A stretch of DNA of 64,000 nucleotides from positions 62,001 to 126,000 of the forward strand of contig JBJTUC010000028.1 in assembly GCA_046080505.1 (NCBI GenBank). The letters run 5' to 3'. The notes under the pieces were generated by a model, which had not been told where the DNA came from, searched no databases, and worked only from the letters and a program-made list of their open reading frames with translations. Both the position numbers and the translations under genes were made by a program. Below, one piece after another: positions 1 through 8,830 of the stretch. This stretch comes from F1-60-MAGs104 sp046080505 (GTDB lineage Bacteria > Planctomycetota > Phycisphaerae > Phycisphaerales > SM1A02). The first letter of the stretch is position 1; each line of letters begins with the position of its first letter.

Positions 1-235
1 CACGGAATGCTTGAATGGATTGTGCAGCATCGTTCGCGGCCGACGCGCCATCGACAATGTCATCTGCCTCGCGCATCCACGCATAGATCGCGTACATCGC
101 CGAGCGTTGAGGCTCGGGTGTCAAACGAAGCCCCCAATAGAAATTCGCGGCGCGCGTGCGTGTCACTTCGCGGCAGTACTCAACCGCATCGCGCAGGTCT
201 TCCGTCAGCAGCAGTGTCCCAGTGGCTGCACTCAT
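1..235 (-). CDS. hpnD: HpnD-type presqualene diphosphate synthase, N-terminal part (cut by window edge)
   Basis: Only the first 78 codons are in the window; the gene runs off the left edge. The translation contains NFYWGLRLTPEPQR followed by READDIVDG, the first aspartate-rich motif of the squalene/phytoene synthase family. These enzymes condense two farnesyl diphosphates head to head. The ATG at 235 overlaps the TGA of the preceding hpnC by four bases (ATGA), so the two are translationally coupled. HpnC and HpnD are successive enzymes of the bacterial HpnCDE squalene route, so calling this paralogue HpnD rather than a phytoene synthase rests mainly on context. The C-terminal motif cannot be seen. 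Confidence 0.8.
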   Translation of the reverse strand, partial: MSAATGTLLLTEDLRDAVEYCREVTRTRAANFYWGLRLTPEPQRSAMYAIYAWMREADDIVDGASAANDAAQSIQAFR

Positions 236-1212
236 GCTGCGTGCGCCTCCCGATGTCCGGATCGGACGGCACGCAGAGAACTCCAGCGTGCCTGCAGCAG
301 GAGACGCACCTTCGTGCATGCCGTCAACTTCGGGCGCGCAAGGCAGGTCTCGAAGTTCCATGACTCGATCAATTGCAGGGTCCGAATCCCGCCCTCGCGG
401 AACAACCAGATCAGAGGTCGATGCTTTGGCTGCAGTTGTGCGAGCAGCTCCCCACCCGACTCCAAGAGCGGCCATGTCCGCTCCGACAGCGCGCGGATCG
501 TTGCACGGTACGCACCGAGGAACTCTCGATCGGGCGCGAACCCGCGCTGACACGTCAACGAGAGTCGCTCGACGAACAGTTCCCCTTGCCAATACTCCGC
601 AGGCAGATAGATACGGCCGCGCTCCAGAAGATCGCGCCGCACATCCTGCCAGTGATTCACCAGCTGCAGTCCTGTACAGATGGAATCGCTCGCCGCGAGC
701 GCGGACTCATCGCGTGACTCATTGAGCAACATGAGCACGATTCGTCCAACAGGATCTGCGCTGAGTCGGCAGTAGCCGATCAGTTCATCCCATGTCGAGT
801 AGCGCGAGACATGTTGATCCCTCTCGAAGGCTGAGATGAGATCAAGGAATGGCTTCAGCGGCATCGCATGCCTCGCTACGACTGGCGCGAGTGCCGTGAA
901 GACGGGATGTGATGAGCGCCCGCTCCCCATCGCTTCCGTGCCTGAGCGCCACCAGGCCAGAAGAGCGGTCGACCGCTCGCTCGATCCGCACTCGTCGCCA
1001 AGATCGTCGGCGCACCGACAGAACGCGTACACGGCCGCAAAGTCATTCAAGAGCGCGCTTGGGACGAATCCACTCAACACGCTGAAGTTCTCACCGTGCC
1101 CCCGTGCGAGCCGCATGCACCACGCCTGCGCCTCCGACAGTGTGCACATGCAATCAAACCCTGGTCCATAGCGCCCAAGTTCGAGCGTGCGGTCGGCTTT
1201 TGTCGATCCCAT
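232..1212 (-). CDS. hpnC: HpnC-type squalene/phytoene synthase family protein
   Basis: A 326-residue trans-isoprenyl diphosphate synthase homologue. Both metal-binding motifs are visible: CRCADDLGDE near residue 67 and WQDVRRDLLERGRIYLP near residue 190. A chain starting GENFSV after a short N-terminus is typical of HpnC, which in the HpnCDE pathway converts presqualene diphosphate to hydroxysqualene. It is the first gene of an operon with hpnD, which overlaps it by four bases. The ATG at 1212 is preferred over the internal ATG at 1149 because a TACGCT -10 box ends nine bases upstream of it. It is divergent from ispH, which supplies the isoprenoid precursors of the same pathway. Confidence 0.85.
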   Translation of the reverse strand: MGSTKADRTLELGRYGPGFDCMCTLSEAQAWCMRLARGHGENFSVLSGFVPSALLNDFAAVYAFCRCADDLGDECGSSERSTALLAWWRSGTEAMGSGRSSHPVFTALAPVVARHAMPLKPFLDLISAFERDQHVSRYSTWDELIGYCRLSADPVGRIVLMLLNESRDESALAASDSICTGLQLVNHWQDVRRDLLERGRIYLPAEYWQGELFVERLSLTCQRGFAPDREFLGAYRATIRALSERTWPLLESGGELLAQLQPKHRPLIWLFREGGIRTLQLIESWNFETCLARPKLTACTKVRLLLQARWSSLRAVRSGHREAHAA

Positions 1213-1221
1213 GCCGATCCA

Positions 1222-1258
1222 AGCGTACCGCGGAGTTCAGTGGAGGCTTGGATATGAT
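1222..1258. promoter_or_regulatory. Divergent hpnC / ispH promoters (-10 boxes)
   Basis: On the minus strand TACGCT (1227 to 1222) ends 9 nt before the hpnC ATG. On the plus strand TATGAT (1253-1258) ends 9 nt before the ispH ATG. No convincing -35 or Shine-Dalgarno sequence is seen, so both transcripts are predicted to be leaderless or nearly so. This is inference from sequence. Confidence 0.45.
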
Positions 1259-1267
1259 CTGGCTCTG

Positions 1268-2338
1268 ATGAAGATCATTCTGGCGAATCCACGCGGCTTC
1301 TGCGCGGGCGTTTACATGGCGATCGATGTGGTCGATCAGCTCCTTGAAATCTGCCCCGATGAGCCGATCTTTGTCTACCACGAGATTGTGCATAACAGGC
1401 ACGTCGTGCAGCGATTCCAACGGCGAGGTGTGCGCTTCGTGGAATCGGTCGATGAAGTTCCCGATGGCTCCATCGTGGTCTTCAGCGCGCACGGCGTGAG
1501 TCCCGCCGTTCGTCAATTGGCACAGTCGAAGCGGCTGCTGTCAGTCGATGCCACCTGTCCGCTAGTGACGAAGGTGCACGCGGAGGCGATTCGCTACGCA
1601 CGGAAGGGATTCCAGATCCTGCTCGTCGGTCACCGACATCATCAGGAGGTCGTGGGCACGCTGGGCGAGGCCCCTGAAGTCATGCAGGTGGTCGAAAGTC
1701 CAGCCGATATCCCATCGCTGAAAGTGAGCGATCCAGAAAAACTCATTTATCTGACGCAGACGACCCTGTCACTCGATGATGCGGGCGTCATCATCGAAGC
1801 GCTCAAGCGCGCCTTTCCCCAGATCAAGGAGCCGCCTGCGAGCGACATCTGCTACGCCACCACGAACCGTCAGACCGCGGTGCGTGCCATCGCCCCGCAG
1901 TGCGACCTGGTGCTCGTTGTTGGCAGTTCGAACTCATCAAATTCCGTTCGACTGACTGAGATTGCGATGAACATGGGAACCCCCGCGCGACTGATTGATG
2001 ACCGCAGCGAGTTGAAGCGCGAGTGGTTTGATGGGGTCCAAACACTCCTTGTGACGGCCGGCGCAAGCGCGCCCGAGGATCTTGTGCACGATCTCATTGA
2101 GGAACTCGTACGCAGTTACGGCGCTGAGGTCGAACAGCATGATGTGCGCCACGAGGAAGTGGAGTTCGGTCTGCCGGGCAGCTTGAAGTCACTGATGCGT
2201 GAGCGCGGCGTCGACCCTGAGGGACGCCGCATTGTCCGCGGCGACGAAGGGAATCGACTGCGCGAGTGGTTCAGTGCACACAACATCCCATTCCGCATTG
2301 TCGACCTCACGGTGCAGGGCGTGGCGGTTGCACCTTGA
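1268..2338 (+). CDS. ispH: 4-hydroxy-3-methylbut-2-enyl diphosphate reductase
   Basis: IspH (LytB) carries out the last step of the MEP isoprenoid pathway, reducing HMBPP to IPP and DMAPP with an iron-sulfur cluster. The three cluster cysteines are recognisable in NPRGFCAGV at the N-terminus, DATCPLVTKVH in the middle and SDICYATTNRQ. The family blocks GSSNSSNS and TAGASAPEDLV also follow in order. The protein has 356 residues; the C-terminal stretch after about residue 300 is longer than in E. coli IspH. The start at 1268 gives the canonical MKIILANPRGFCAGV beginning. The stop overlaps the TTG proposed as the rlmN start. Divergent hpnC-hpnD suggests an isoprenoid-centred locus. Confidence 0.96.
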   Translation: MKIILANPRGFCAGVYMAIDVVDQLLEICPDEPIFVYHEIVHNRHVVQRFQRRGVRFVESVDEVPDGSIVVFSAHGVSPAVRQLAQSKRLLSVDATCPLVTKVHAEAIRYARKGFQILLVGHRHHQEVVGTLGEAPEVMQVVESPADIPSLKVSDPEKLIYLTQTTLSLDDAGVIIEALKRAFPQIKEPPASDICYATTNRQTAVRAIAPQCDLVLVVGSSNSSNSVRLTEIAMNMGTPARLIDDRSELKREWFDGVQTLLVTAGASAPEDLVHDLIEELVRSYGAEVEQHDVRHEEVEFGLPGSLKSLMRERGVDPEGRRIVRGDEGNRLREWFSAHNIPFRIVDLTVQGVAVAP

Positions 2339-3546
2339 CCAACCAGTCCGATAGACCTGACCAGCGCTCGCTGACGCAGAGTGAGATTGCACCTACGTCG
2401 GCGGGCAGCCACGGCGAACCTGCGCCGTCGCCTGCGATCGACCGAGATGCGCCGCACCTTTTTGCCCTGCAGCGCACCACGCTTCGCGAGTGGTGCACGG
2501 AACGCGGAATGCAGCGCCACAACGCCGATCAGATCTTGGACTGGGTCTATCGAAAGGCGTGCGCAGATCCGATGCAGATGACAAATCTCTCGAAGCGCAA
2601 CCGCGATCTGCTTGCACAGTCGATGCGATTCACGACCGCGCAGCGAATCGATCACCGCGTCGCTTCCGATGGCACTCAGAAACTATTGATGGCGTGGGAA
2701 CACGGGCCGACCACAGCGGCCCCCACGGCACTCCCCGTGCTGAACGCGACGCCCGTCGCATCGGGTCGGCAGACGGAGTGCGTGATGATCCCTGCAGATT
2801 CACGCCGCACTGCCTGCATTTCAAGCCAACTCGGGTGCCCTGTTGGCTGTCGATTCTGTGCGTCAGGGATCGGCGGCCTGGAGGGCAATCTCACCGCTGG
2901 ACAGATCATCGAACAAGTGTTTCACCTCTCCACGCTTGATGCAGTCGAGCGCATTTCACATGTGGTGTTCATGGGAATGGGTGAACCGCTGGCGAATCTC
3001 AGCGCGGTGTCGGACGCCATCCGCAGCCTGCATGCAGAGTGGGGCTTCGGTATCAGCGCGCGCCGAATCACGGTGTCGACGGTTGGATTGCCAACCGCCA
3101 TCCGCCGCTTCTGCGACTTCGAGCTACCAGTGACACTTGCTCTGAGCCTGCATGCGCCGAATGATGAGATACGACGCAACATCATCCCTTGGGCGGACTT
3201 CAGCACGATTGAAGAACTGCTCGACGCCTGCGATGAGTGGTTCCGCCGAACTGGGCGTGAGATCACGCTTGAGTACATCCTGCTCGGGGGGGTCAACGAT
3301 CGAGCCGAACACGCCGAAGAACTTGCGGAGCATGCGCGGCGCATCCACGCGAATGTCAACCTGATCCGATACAACGAAGTGAGGGGGATGCCCTTCCAGC
3401 GTCCCAACTCCGATTGCGTGCTTCGCTTCCAGGAGATCCTTCGCGAGCGCGGCGTGAACACGCACATTCGGGCGAGCCGTGGACGGGACATTGCAGCTGC
3501 CTGCGGGCAGCTGCGGCATGAGCACGCGACCTCTACCCCGCGCTGA
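2335..3546 (+). CDS. rlmN: Dual-specificity 23S rRNA/tRNA adenine-C2 methyltransferase RlmN
   Basis: A radical SAM enzyme that methylates C2 of an adenosine in 23S rRNA and in tRNAs. The SAM cluster motif CPVGCRFC is clear. The two catalytic cysteines of the family are present in RRTACISSQ just before the cluster and in IAAACGQL at the C-terminus. The protein has about 403 residues, with an N-terminal tail of some 40 residues rich in S, T, P and D that is not part of the usual fold. No ATG gives a sensible start. The TTG at 2335 overlaps the ispH stop (TTGA) and is the best choice, but the start is uncertain. The 3' end overlaps the convergent gene by 14 bases. Confidence 0.94.
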   Translation: MTNQSDRPDQRSLTQSEIAPTSAGSHGEPAPSPAIDRDAPHLFALQRTTLREWCTERGMQRHNADQILDWVYRKACADPMQMTNLSKRNRDLLAQSMRFTTAQRIDHRVASDGTQKLLMAWEHGPTTAAPTALPVLNATPVASGRQTECVMIPADSRRTACISSQLGCPVGCRFCASGIGGLEGNLTAGQIIEQVFHLSTLDAVERISHVVFMGMGEPLANLSAVSDAIRSLHAEWGFGISARRITVSTVGLPTAIRRFCDFELPVTLALSLHAPNDEIRRNIIPWADFSTIEELLDACDEWFRRTGREITLEYILLGGVNDRAEHAEELAEHARRIHANVNLIRYNEVRGMPFQRPNSDCVLRFQEILRERGVNTHIRASRGRDIAAACGQLRHEHATSTPR

Positions 3547-6500
3547 GTGGGTTCACGACAGCTCCGCTCTCGACTGCCAGCTGACGAACATTGACATCGG
3601 TCATCCCTCGCACAGTGCCAGCGAGTGCCCCGTCGTGCATGCGTCGGGCCCAAGCCACCCAGAACGCAATTCGATCAGGCTCGCGGGACGCGCGCGTCAG
3701 CAGCTCGGACATCGTTTCGCGCAGTGCACGGCTCTGGACTGTGCCACGAACCTGCAGCGGCACGAAACGCCGAGTGAATCGCAGGATTCGGTCGGGCCAG
3801 TCGCTCGATCGGAACTCGATGACCCATCGATGTTCGCGTACGCGCGCTTCCATCCGATGCAGATAGCGGCGCCGAATCTCATCGCCGCGTGCGAGCCTCA
3901 CGCCGAGCGTCTCACGGATTCGGTGGCTCTCATCCACGCTTGTGGTCAGCGTTCCGATGTACCACAGATCGCGAATCAGGAACGCCTCCGCAAGAGGCAG
4001 GATCGCAAGCCGCGGTAGTTCGAGGGTTGGATCGGCACGGCAGAGTTCCGTGATGATCGCTGCGTAGCGAAGCGCATAGTCAAGCCCACCCCACATCTCG
4101 CATCGACGCATTGCCACAGCAAAGTCGTGCAGTGCCTCATGACCATGACGGGTTGACAGCAACCCCGACAACTGCTGCAGTGCAGCACCGACACGCCGCC
4201 GCATTCGCCGCGCCTGTGTGCGCTGCCGTCGATTGCCAATCTGCCGCGCAGCTGTCGCCACGCGCACAAGCCGAAGCAACGCACGCTGCCCAGATCCATC
4301 GGCATCCTCGACGGGAGTGAGCGTCGTCGAAGACCGCGGTGTACTCCCGGTGGTCTGCAAGCCGGCGGCGATACGCCGACCAAGCTGGGTGCCCTCACGG
4401 ACCGCCGCAATGCCGGATGCCTCAACCTGAGCGATGCCATGTTCGAAGGCCTCGATCGAGAGCGGGATCCAGCCGCGTTGGAACGCGATCCCCAGTGCGA
4501 TCACATCCACGGGGCGATCCGTGAGAAATGTCGCGCGAGCCATCTCCGCAAGGTCGAGCAGATCGGTGCAGCTGCGCTTGCATGTCGCCTCCACCACCGA
4601 TTCGAGTCGCGCAGCCGTGCGCCGACACTCGTCTGAGATCTGATCGTCGAGTGTTCCGCTGTTGGCAACCACCGCCGTGCGCTGCGGATCGGCAACTCGA
4701 AGGCGCTCGTCGGTCGCGAGCGCACGAATGGTCTCGAGCGGATCGACACCGATCACCAAGTCCGCTTCGCCATAGGGAATCTGCGTGGTGAATCGTTGCC
4801 CCCGTGCTCGCGGCGACGCATCGGGTGCATCCGAGACGGGCGCTTCCATTCTTGTGAACACCACCTGCGACCATGCGCTTCGGCCAGGCCCCAGCGGCGT
4901 GCTGCGGTGCGTCCATGAGACCGCGAATCCCATGTGGCGTCCTGCTTCTGCAAGAACGCTGCCGACAATACCGGGAGCATCACCTCGAAAACCCCCGATG
5001 TGTGCGCGCCACAATCCCTGCTCTCCATGAATCGGCTGCGGGACGGGTAACCGATCGCCGGTGCGCAGCGCATCCAGTCCAGGCGGTGGCCGAGTCCGAA
5101 TGATCTCGACCTGCTCGAGCAGTGACTCGAGGCGAAAAAACACGCCTCGGGCACCTGGAATCAACGACCGATCGACGAGCGGTTCGGGGCGTAGCGGATC
5201 GCTGCCGCGCAGCAGTCCACGCGCAATCTGAGCGGCAAGTCCCGGATCACGCAGTTCGCACGCATGATCAGCAGGCAAGATGAATCGCTGAAAGCGCAAG
5301 AACCCATCGCGGTCCACTTCGCGCGCAGCTCGTTCCAACGCCGCGACATCCCGCCGCGGCGGTGGTCCATCACGCGCAATGACCAGGGTCAGCGCATCCG
5401 TGCCCGCTGCAGTCATGAGTGCATCGCGGATCGTTTCATTGTCATTCACATCGAGAGCAACAACTCGAAGGCGGGACTCCCCCTCCGCACCTGCCGCTGC
5501 GCGCGCGAGGCGCTCGACATCCACCCGCTCCGTTGCACCAAAGTCGAACACCACCATCACACGGCGCTGGCGTTCGATCGATGCCTGCCGAACGGCAAGC
5601 ACACCCTCGTGTAGGAAACGCTGCACATGCCAACTCTCCACCACGCACGCGCTGGCTCCCGCGCGGACACCCTGACGCCCGCTCACAAGCGCGAAGGATT
5701 CCTCGCCGTCCTGCTTGCGCTCGGCGAGCAGCGAATCGGCATCATGGATCGCGGAGCGAATCAGCCGCTCCGCCGACTCAATGCCGACATCTTCGCCGCG
5801 TCGTCGAATCTCAATCGTGGCAATGGACGAGGGAATGCGCGCGAGTTTGTCCTCCAGCTGCAAACCTGGGCGCATCTCATGAAGCAGACGGATGACGCGG
5901 CGCGTCAGCAGACTCGTGACCAGTGCATCATTGACGGCAAGCGGCTCCACATCTCCAGCAGCAGGCGGAAGGCGGCTCCACCAGACGCGCGCAATATCGC
6001 CGCCCGATGCTCGCAGCGACTCGGCCGCCGCAACGATCCGTGGCGCCACGGAGCCGGGTCGCGCTTCAAGCACCACAACGTTGTGACAGCGTTCCAGAAT
6101 CCGTCCCACTGCAGATTCATCGAGCGGCTCCGGCGCGCCAATCCCGAGCACTGGAACCCGCCCAGCCATGCCAAGTTCATCGAGCATATGGCGCACCGCC
6201 ACGAGAGCGGGTCCTATCGCGATAAACCCATACTGTTCACGTTCACCGGGACTCGGCAAATGCTCGACGCTGTTCAACTCCAGCGCACGGATGATGCGCA
6301 GCGGATCCGCGGACTCGCCGGTGCGAGCGAGACGACGACGGCGCAGCCACGCATCGTGATCCACTCGCGCCACATGCCGGTTTGGCAACACGTTCAACGT
6401 GGCAGCCGATCGCAGGAGCGAAATGTGCGCCACCAACGCCGAAGGACGTCGCGTGGCACGAGCCAGACGAAGGGCAACATCGCAGCCGGCGCGCAGTCCC

Positions 6501-7018
6501 TCCACATCTGCCGCCTCAATCGCCGTCAGTCCTGCACGGCGGCACACGCGGCGCGGACAGGTGGTCGGTACGGCGATGGGATGGTCCTCGAGTACAAGCA
6601 CGATCCCGCCGCCCTCACTCAGCGGGAGGCGCCCAATCTCCTCCATCTGCGCAACGAGTCCATCGAGTTCTGCATTTGGAACAAGCACCACACTCCGTCG
6701 CCCTCGTGCCGCCTCTTGCGCAGCGAGTTCGAGTGCGCGAGAACCACTTGCCACGCTCACCAACTGAAGCGCATTGCGCTCAAGCACCTCCAAGGCACCC
6801 GATTCCTCAGCTGCGGCAATGACCGCCTCAAACGGTGGACTTCGCACGACGATAAGGCGGTGCACATCGAGCTCCGCTTCAAGGAGACCCTTCAGAAGCG
6901 CTTGCGCGGCCGAAAAGAGCGCGGCACCGTCGACAAGATCAAGCGGAGAGCGGGAGCCGCGCGTACTGGCCTGCGCAGTCGCCTCCGTCGAAGCTCGCGC
7001 ATCTTCCACCGCGTCCAT
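3533..7018 (-). CDS. Giant indolepyruvate ferredoxin oxidoreductase-like protein, apparently lacking TPP and Fe-S sites
   Basis: A 1161-residue protein with the layout and length of fused indolepyruvate ferredoxin oxidoreductases: a pyrimidine-binding-like N-terminal domain (about residues 30-215), a TPP-domain-like middle, a gamma domain (about 665-870) and a C-terminal DUF6537-like region (about 905-1145). The gamma domain is well kept, with GFRGDAPGIVGSVLAEAG and GEADLVIGVDPLETIRAL. Residues normally required are missing: no CxxCxxC ferredoxin motif anywhere, no GDG...N TPP motif, and the HSSQNEQD-like segment is replaced by VPTTCPRRVCRR. It may be catalytically altered or a non-redox scaffold. 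It starts 30 nt after the HAD gene, in one operon. The 3' end overlaps rlmN by 14 bases. Confidence 0.7.
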   Translation of the reverse strand: MDAVEDARASTEATAQASTRGSRSPLDLVDGAALFSAAQALLKGLLEAELDVHRLIVVRSPPFEAVIAAAEESGALEVLERNALQLVSVASGSRALELAAQEAARGRRSVVLVPNAELDGLVAQMEEIGRLPLSEGGGIVLVLEDHPIAVPTTCPRRVCRRAGLTAIEAADVEGLRAGCDVALRLARATRRPSALVAHISLLRSAATLNVLPNRHVARVDHDAWLRRRRLARTGESADPLRIIRALELNSVEHLPSPGEREQYGFIAIGPALVAVRHMLDELGMAGRVPVLGIGAPEPLDESAVGRILERCHNVVVLEARPGSVAPRIVAAAESLRASGGDIARVWWSRLPPAAGDVEPLAVNDALVTSLLTRRVIRLLHEMRPGLQLEDKLARIPSSIATIEIRRRGEDVGIESAERLIRSAIHDADSLLAERKQDGEESFALVSGRQGVRAGASACVVESWHVQRFLHEGVLAVRQASIERQRRVMVVFDFGATERVDVERLARAAAGAEGESRLRVVALDVNDNETIRDALMTAAGTDALTLVIARDGPPPRRDVAALERAAREVDRDGFLRFQRFILPADHACELRDPGLAAQIARGLLRGSDPLRPEPLVDRSLIPGARGVFFRLESLLEQVEIIRTRPPPGLDALRTGDRLPVPQPIHGEQGLWRAHIGGFRGDAPGIVGSVLAEAGRHMGFAVSWTHRSTPLGPGRSAWSQVVFTRMEAPVSDAPDASPRARGQRFTTQIPYGEADLVIGVDPLETIRALATDERLRVADPQRTAVVANSGTLDDQISDECRRTAARLESVVEATCKRSCTDLLDLAEMARATFLTDRPVDVIALGIAFQRGWIPLSIEAFEHGIAQVEASGIAAVREGTQLGRRIAAGLQTTGSTPRSSTTLTPVEDADGSGQRALLRLVRVATAARQIGNRRQRTQARRMRRRVGAALQQLSGLLSTRHGHEALHDFAVAMRRCEMWGGLDYALRYAAIITELCRADPTLELPRLAILPLAEAFLIRDLWYIGTLTTSVDESHRIRETLGVRLARGDEIRRRYLHRMEARVREHRWVIEFRSSDWPDRILRFTRRFVPLQVRGTVQSRALRETMSELLTRASREPDRIAFWVAWARRMHDGALAGTVRGMTDVNVRQLAVESGAVVNPLSAG

Positions 7019-7048
7019 GGGGAACGATGGTAATCCTCCGCGCCGCGA

Positions 7049-7924
7049 TCAGGCGCCCCGCAGCAGGCGATCAATCACCCATGCGATCGCATCCGCATCG
7101 TTGCTCGGCGCGTGCGCGGTCGCATGCGATGCGACATCGGGCATGGCATTCGCCACAGCGAAGGAAAGTCGGGAGTTTCGGAGCATGCCAATGTCGTTCA
7201 GCCCATCACCGACGGTGGCGACCAAGCCCTCGTCGATGCCTCGCGCGCAGCAGAGCCGCTGCACCATCGTCCACTTGTCGACCGCGGCATCGAAGATCTC
7301 CAGCAGGTGCGTGTCCGCCCCGGGCTTGCCGGCCGACACGAGGGCAGGCCAGTGCTTGATGGACAACTGTTCCGGGACTTCGCGCAGAAGCGCAGCGGTG
7401 ACATCGCCAAGTTCAGCCTTGTGCGCCACCGTGCCCACACGCAGCACATACTGCAAACAGTCGCGTCGCTCCACATCGTCGCCGGGCAGTCCTGCAAGCG
7501 TCCGTGTCGCGACAGGGTGAATCTCAAACCACCACCGGCTCGCCGCATCCAGTTCGCGGTCCCCCACCAACAGATAGTCGTATCCACTCAAGGACGCATC
7601 CTTGAGTAGATGCGCGAGATGCCCGTGCGACAGCAGACTTTCCGTGCAATGCTGCACCAACTCGGGCGAGATCGTGATGCGGTCCTCGCAGCGTCCCGTC
7701 GCGATGTCATGCAGCGCCGCACCACCCGCCGTGATGATCCGCCCCTCACCGAGCACGCCTTGTGCGATTGAACGACATTCCAACCAAGATCGCCCCGTCG
7801 CAAAGACCACCTCCACCCCAGCGTCGCGCGCACGGGCTATCGCCTCGCTGTTGCGCCGCGATACGCGCCCCTCGCTGTCGAGCAGCGTGCCATCCAGATC
7901 GCTCACCAGCATTTGTACGGGCAT
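7049..7924 (-). CDS. HAD-superfamily hydrolase, Cof type
   Basis: A 291-residue Cof-type (HAD-IIB) phosphatase. Motif I is VSDLDGTLLDSEG with nucleophile and acid-base aspartates, motif II is FATGRSW, and motif IV is GDGLNDIGML. A large C2 cap lies between them. Family members dephosphorylate sugar phosphates, nucleotides or flavin precursors; the substrate cannot be told from sequence. The ATG at 7924 is preferred over the upstream frame start at 7987 because motif I then begins five residues in, as is usual, and GGGAG lies upstream. It is the first gene of a two-gene unit with the oxidoreductase-like protein and divergent from the TPR-like gene. Confidence 0.88.
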   Translation of the reverse strand: MPVQMLVSDLDGTLLDSEGRVSRRNSEAIARARDAGVEVVFATGRSWLECRSIAQGVLGEGRIITAGGAALHDIATGRCEDRITISPELVQHCTESLLSHGHLAHLLKDASLSGYDYLLVGDRELDAASRWWFEIHPVATRTLAGLPGDDVERRDCLQYVLRVGTVAHKAELGDVTAALLREVPEQLSIKHWPALVSAGKPGADTHLLEIFDAAVDKWTMVQRLCCARGIDEGLVATVGDGLNDIGMLRNSRLSFAVANAMPDVASHATAHAPSNDADAIAWVIDRLLRGA

Positions 7925-7937
7925 GGAAACTCCCAAA

Positions 7938-7947
7938 ATGCTACACT
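7938..7947. promoter_or_regulatory. Overlapping back-to-back -10 boxes of HAD and TPR-like genes
   Basis: The ten bases ATGCTACACT read as TACACT on the plus strand (7942-7947), 10 nt before the ATG at 7958. On the minus strand they read as TAGCAT (7943 to 7938), 13 nt before the ATG at 7924. The two hexamers share a TA. No -35 box is obvious. Inferred, not proven. Confidence 0.45.
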
Positions 7948-7957
7948 TTCCCTTCTC

Positions 7958-8824
7958 ATGGACCGCAAGCGGCTCGCCAATGTGCAACAGTCCGACCTCA
8001 CAGAGAGTCGGATCAACGATGACTTTTTGTTCTGGCTAAAGAACAGCGGGCCGAACTGGCTGCTGGCGGTGCTCGTGGTGCTCTGCCTCGCCATGGGTTG
8101 GAACTGGTGGAAAAACAAGCAGGGTCAGGCGCGTGATGTGGCTTGGAGCGAACTCTCTGATGCCGACATTCCTGCCACGCTCCGTGATGTCGCGGCAAAG
8201 CACTCCGATGTGGATGGCGTCGCCTCCTTTGCGCTGCTCACCGCTGCCGATCGCTACCTTCAAAGTGTCGTCAGCGGACAGCGCTTTGATCGCGAGCCAA
8301 GTGCGACAGATGCGGCCGTGACATCCGAACTTCGCAGGGAGTGGCTGCTCGAAGCGCGAGTGCTGTACGACGAAGTACTCACGCGCGCCGAGGCGTCGAA
8401 CGATCCGAATGCGGTCGCCTTCGAAGTCGCAGCGCTCTTCGGACTCGCGGCGGTCGCCGAGTCGCGCGGGGAGGCTGATGTCGCGAAGTCCGCGCTTGAG
8501 CGCGTGGATGCGAAGACTGCAGAGAACATGCCATGGATCTCCAAGCAGGCGAAGGCGCGTATCGAAACGATCGCGCTGGTGTCGTCTCCCTACCAGATTC
8601 CAGATGCACCCATGCCGCAGGCGGTGCTGCCTGATGGCACGCGCTTCAACCTGCCGACGGGTGCCTCGGTCGCGGACGAAGAGGCGATGCGTGCACTGAT
8701 TGGAGGTCTGCAGGCCGGAGGGATGACTCCTGCTTCCGATCAACCGATCATGCCTGCAGCACCCTCGGATCCTGCGGCTCCACCAGCGCCCGCCGCGCCA
8801 GGTGGCGATGCGCCAAAGCCCTGA
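7958..8824 (+). CDS. Membrane-anchored tetratricopeptide-like protein
   Basis: A 288-residue protein with a short charged N-terminus, one membrane segment at about residues 34-52 (WLLAVLVVLCLAMG), then an Ala-rich helical region, and a Pro/Ala/Gly-rich tail from about residue 265. Orientation N-in with the helical part in the periplasm resembles YfgM-type proteins and other single-pass TPR anchors, but no TPR consensus is strong. The start at 7958 follows a TACACT box by 10 nt. The frame could extend to an ATG at 7913, which would cover the promoter and is rejected. The next gene begins 6 nt downstream, so they form an operon. Function unknown. Confidence 0.65.
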   Translation: MDRKRLANVQQSDLTESRINDDFLFWLKNSGPNWLLAVLVVLCLAMGWNWWKNKQGQARDVAWSELSDADIPATLRDVAAKHSDVDGVASFALLTAADRYLQSVVSGQRFDREPSATDAAVTSELRREWLLEARVLYDEVLTRAEASNDPNAVAFEVAALFGLAAVAESRGEADVAKSALERVDAKTAENMPWISKQAKARIETIALVSSPYQIPDAPMPQAVLPDGTRFNLPTGASVADEEAMRALIGGLQAGGMTPASDQPIMPAAPSDPAAPPAPAAPGGDAPKP

Positions 8825-8830
8825 GACGCC

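Noticed and set aside
5627..7033. A 468-codon plus-strand frame opposite the oxidoreductase-like gene
   Set aside because: The minus-strand gene shows clear gamma-domain homology; the plus frame is Arg/His-rich without any motif.
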